This document shows positions 61,477 through 64,000 of a DNA stretch of 64,000 nt, one piece after another. Made by a program: the position numbers and the translations under genes. The DNA lies in the NCBI RefSeq assembly GCF_018688375.1, contig NZ_CP061318.1, positions 372,001 through 436,000 of the forward strand, written 5' to 3'. Position 1 is the first letter of the stretch; each line of letters starts with the position of its first letter. Below the pieces are notes generated by a model. It searched no databases, was not told the DNA's origin, and was given only the letters and a program-made list of their open reading frames with translations. Source of the DNA: Polynucleobacter sp. AP-Ainpum-60-G11 (GTDB lineage Bacteria; Pseudomonadota; Gammaproteobacteria; Burkholderiales; Burkholderiaceae).

Positions 61477-62385
61477 ATGAAGCCAGAGAAAAAAGATAAA
61501 GAGTTAGAGGTTGTCTTATTTTATATAAATGATAAGCAAAAAAAACTGGAGAATATCCTTCGCATCTTTAAGGTCGTTAACGAAAATGTTTCGCCCAAGG
61601 AAATGCTTGAAATGTGCGTATGGTCAATAAAAAAAGTAATGCCATCAGCAAAAATTACGCTTTTTACTGACGAGAGCACGAACATTCATGACTCAATAGA
61701 AAATATTTCTGTAGTTAGATTTTCGGATATCCAGCATGACAGGCTAATGTTTGATTTGCAAAGAGTAAGAAAAGAATATATTGCCAGTCATATTGCGAGC
61801 GGGATCAGTAAAAATTATATTTTTACTGATATCGATGTCCTTTTTAATAAAAGCATGGAGCATGTCTTTCTTCAGGATTTCGACATTGCTAGCCCGGCTA
61901 CATTCCACCAGCAAAGATACAGTCCAAGAGGTGTGCCTTATAACAGTCTAATGTCAATAATAAATGGGGGGCTATGGTTTATAAAAGCTGATCAAAGGGT
62001 AATTAGTTTTTATGAAAACTGGCTTGAGACAATGCTTGATTTAGAAAGGACGGACGAGTTACTAGAGTATGGAGATTTGGCAGGCATGGTGAAGAAAGAT
62101 TTTCTCAAATGGTGGGGGGAGCCGCATTCTTTGATGGTTATGTTTGCTAATGATTTTGCGGCAGGGGAGCGAATACTAATAAACTACAAAGGTACTTCAT
62201 TCAGAATTTTGGATGAAGATTTATATAACTATGCCCCTGATATCGTAAAGACGGAGTCGGGTGGTGAAGTTATCAATATAACGGATGGCGACTTGGCGAC
62301 TAAATATTTATTTCACCTTCGCGGAGGTAGAAAATTATTCATGAGGAGTCTTGCGGCACTTCTTGGGTACTCTAAAGTATGTTGA
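61477..62385 (+). CDS. Glycosyltransferase-like protein, GT-A fold
   Basis: The 302-residue protein has GT-A features: VLFYINDK at the start, YIFTDIDVLFN at about 114-124 (a DxD-like TDID with D118 and D120), INGGLWFIKADQRVI and HSLMVMFANDF. It likely transfers a sugar for surface glycan or O-antigen. The gene is AT-rich. It overlaps the aminotransferase gene by 7 bases, indicating an operon. Confidence 0.75.
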   Translation: MKPEKKDKELEVVLFYINDKQKKLENILRIFKVVNENVSPKEMLEMCVWSIKKVMPSAKITLFTDESTNIHDSIENISVVRFSDIQHDRLMFDLQRVRKEYIASHIASGISKNYIFTDIDVLFNKSMEHVFLQDFDIASPATFHQQRYSPRGVPYNSLMSIINGGLWFIKADQRVISFYENWLETMLDLERTDELLEYGDLAGMVKKDFLKWWGEPHSLMVMFANDFAAGERILINYKGTSFRILDEDLYNYAPDIVKTESGGEVINITDGDLATKYLFHLRGGRKLFMRSLAALLGYSKVC

Positions 62386-63524
62386 TACCTTTTACAAAAA
62401 CAACAGTTATTGGTTCAGAGATAGGCTATGTATCTGAGGTAATTACATCGCTAAGCGGTTTAGCTGAAAACGGAAAGTTTTCAAAATTATGCACATCGCT
62501 ACTAAAGCAGATGGTTGGATCAGACCACGTACTATTAACGGGCAGCTGTACCCAGGCGCTAGAAATCGTAGCGCTTCTTCTAAAGTTAAGTCCAGGGGAT
62601 GAGGTGATTATGCCCTCATACACTTTTGTTAGTGCTGTAAATGCTTTTGTGATCCACGGCGCAACTCCGGTATTCATTGACGTAAACCCTTCGACCATGA
62701 ATATTGATGAGCGTCAACTAGAATCAGCAATTACAAGTCGCACTAAAGCCATTATGGTGATGCACTATGGTGGGGTTGGTTGTAATATGGATGCAATAAC
62801 TTCAATTGCAAAACGTTTCAATTTACCGCTCGTTGAAGATGCCGCTCAGGCACTTTCAGCAAGTTATAACAATAAGCCGCTCGGGTCTTTTGGTGATTTT
62901 TCTGTATTTAGCTTCCATAATACAAAGAATTATTCCTGTGGCGAGGGCGGCGCTCTTGTAATCAATAATCAAAATCATGTCACAAGAGCAGAAATTATCA
63001 AGGATAAAGGAACTAATCGGTCACAGTTTTTGGCCGGTATGGCTGAAAAATATGAATGGGTTGATATAGGTGCATCATATGTACTTAGTGAGCTAAATGC
63101 TGCATATTTATATGCTCATTTGGAGTCCATCAAAGCAATCAATGCCGATAGAAGCCGAGCTTGGTCTAAATATAAGTCTGACTTAACTGGCCTTGAAAAA
63201 TTGGGCTTAATTGAAATGCAAAAAATACCTGAAAATTGCCTGCATAACTCACATTTGTTTTTTATTAAGTTAAGGGACTCGCTTGAAAGATCGAGGTTAA
63301 TTACATATCTTAAGGAAAGGGGGGTTACTGCCTCATTTCATTATTCGCCACTGCACACTACGGCACCTGGAAAGCTTTATGGAAGATATTTTGGATCTGA
63401 TGTCTACTCAACCAAAGAAAGTAACCGTTTGCTAAGATTGCCAATCTTCTATGGAATAAATCAGGAAGAAGTTAAATATGTTGTTGATTTAATGTACAAC
63501 TTTTTTTCTGTTGAGCGCAATTAA
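62379..63524 (+). CDS. wecE: WecE/RffA-like DegT-family sugar aminotransferase
   Basis: The 381-residue PLP enzyme begins IPFTKTTVIGSEIGYVSEVI and has GDEVIMPSYTFVSAVNAF, HYGGVGCNMDAI, VEDAAQALSA and SFHNTKNYSCGEGGAL with the PLP lysine K183. WecE makes dTDP-4-amino-4,6-dideoxygalactose for common antigen or O-antigen. The start ATG 62379 overlaps the upstream stop region. Confidence 0.85.
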   Translation: MLIPFTKTTVIGSEIGYVSEVITSLSGLAENGKFSKLCTSLLKQMVGSDHVLLTGSCTQALEIVALLLKLSPGDEVIMPSYTFVSAVNAFVIHGATPVFIDVNPSTMNIDERQLESAITSRTKAIMVMHYGGVGCNMDAITSIAKRFNLPLVEDAAQALSASYNNKPLGSFGDFSVFSFHNTKNYSCGEGGALVINNQNHVTRAEIIKDKGTNRSQFLAGMAEKYEWVDIGASYVLSELNAAYLYAHLESIKAINADRSRAWSKYKSDLTGLEKLGLIEMQKIPENCLHNSHLFFIKLRDSLERSRLITYLKERGVTASFHYSPLHTTAPGKLYGRYFGSDVYSTKESNRLLRLPIFYGINQEEVKYVVDLMYNFFSVERN

Positions 63525-63578
63525 GGACTCAGAACCGAAGTAATTTTTTCAGAATATTGATGGGTTATTTTTATGAGA

Positions 63579-64000
63579 CTAAGTCGATTCACCCAATACA
63601 AATCTCAAATCTTTTTGAATTTCTTTCAATACTGCACCCCAGTCGCCCATTTTGTTTTGTCTGTATAGCTTTAAAGATGGATACCAGGGGCTATCAGTCC
63701 TACCTGAAAGCCAACGCCAGTCTGCAATAAAGGGCAACAATACTAAAGTCGGTTTTCCAAGTGCGCCCGCTAGATGAACGGTTGTATTATCTATCGAGAT
63801 AACAAGATCGCAGGCTTCAATCAATGCTCCCAAACCCAACATATCATCATAGATATTGATAGAGGATTCGATAATGTTAATTCCCAAAGAATCTCTAATA
63901 TCAATTATTTCATTTGATGTATCTCCATATTGGAGATTGATAAACTGAATATTATCTAGCGTGATCCCTCGGATCAAGTCTACTAATTCAATCGATCGAC
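63579..64000 (-). CDS. Glycosyltransferase/heptosyltransferase-like protein, C-terminal part (partial at window end)
   Basis: The frame is open to the right edge of the window (SIELVDLIRGITLDNIQF continues upstream of the first start codon at 63977). The visible 140 residues show a GT-B C-terminal pattern: ACDLVISIDNTTVHLAGALG, LVLLPFIADWRWLSGRTDSP and WYPSLKLYRQ. This layout occurs in TPR-plus-glycosyltransferase proteins. The N-terminal part lies outside the window. Confidence 0.75.
   Translation of the reverse strand, partial: RSIELVDLIRGITLDNIQFINLQYGDTSNEIIDIRDSLGINIIESSINIYDDMLGLGALIEACDLVISIDNTTVHLAGALGKPTLVLLPFIADWRWLSGRTDSPWYPSLKLYRQNKMGDWGAVLKEIQKDLRFVLGEST

Noticed and set aside
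1..64000. tRNA, rRNA, CRISPR arrays and IS elements
   Set aside because: No tRNA-like GTTCGA loops, repeat-spacer arrays, transposase genes or rRNA segments were recognised.

Overview
The window looks like a chromosomal segment of a freshwater betaproteobacterium of the Burkholderiaceae, most likely Polynucleobacter. That is inferred from a moderately AT-rich sequence, MsrPQ, phasin, SbtA-type permease, a YdiJ-like oxidoreductase and betaproteobacterial-style flagellar genes (flgA-flgM-flgN, flhA-flhF-flhG-fliA). No tRNA, rRNA, CRISPR array or insertion sequence was seen.

Positions 1-26,300 are mostly housekeeping and stress genes: msrPQ, a lipocalin, a metallo-beta-lactamase-fold hydrolase, an SDR reductase, an RsuA-type pseudouridine synthase, PhhB, a TauE permease, a parvulin, a phasin, a LysR/SbtA pair, a TerC-UspA fusion, an HPF-like protein, an RND metal-efflux operon ending in a PII-like gene, a large FAD/Fe-S oxidoreductase and ahpC/ahpF. 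The leader of the RND operon carries a sequence closely matching the yybP-ykoY (Mn2+) riboswitch, which points to manganese as an effector or substrate.

Positions 26,500-47,700 form an accessory, cell-surface and motility region. It holds three bactofilins, a RodZ-like protein, several unrecognised membrane or secreted proteins, a GGDEF cyclase, a sigma-54 gene, two YcgR-type PilZ proteins and two tandem Sel1-repeat proteins. An operon between ycgR and flgA encodes a PDZ membrane protein, a CheW-like protein, a two-TM receptor-like protein and a protein resembling a CheA that has lost its ATPase and phosphotransfer motifs. These look like a degenerate, non-catalytic chemosensory complex, translationally coupled to flgA; this is the best candidate for an undescribed system.

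Positions 47,700-58,350 are flagellar: fliA, a FlhG-like protein without a Walker A lysine, flhF, flhA, and divergently a giant fliD (1486 residues) with an inserted C-type-lectin-like domain, then an unknown gene and flaG.

Positions 58,380-61,430 are a phage-like island: RecT annealase, YqaJ/RecE-type exonuclease, a small XRE-type regulator with a perfect inverted repeat between the divergent genes, and a hypothetical. From 61,470 to the end are more AT-rich surface-glycan genes (glycosyltransferase, WecE-like aminotransferase, partial glycosyltransferase).
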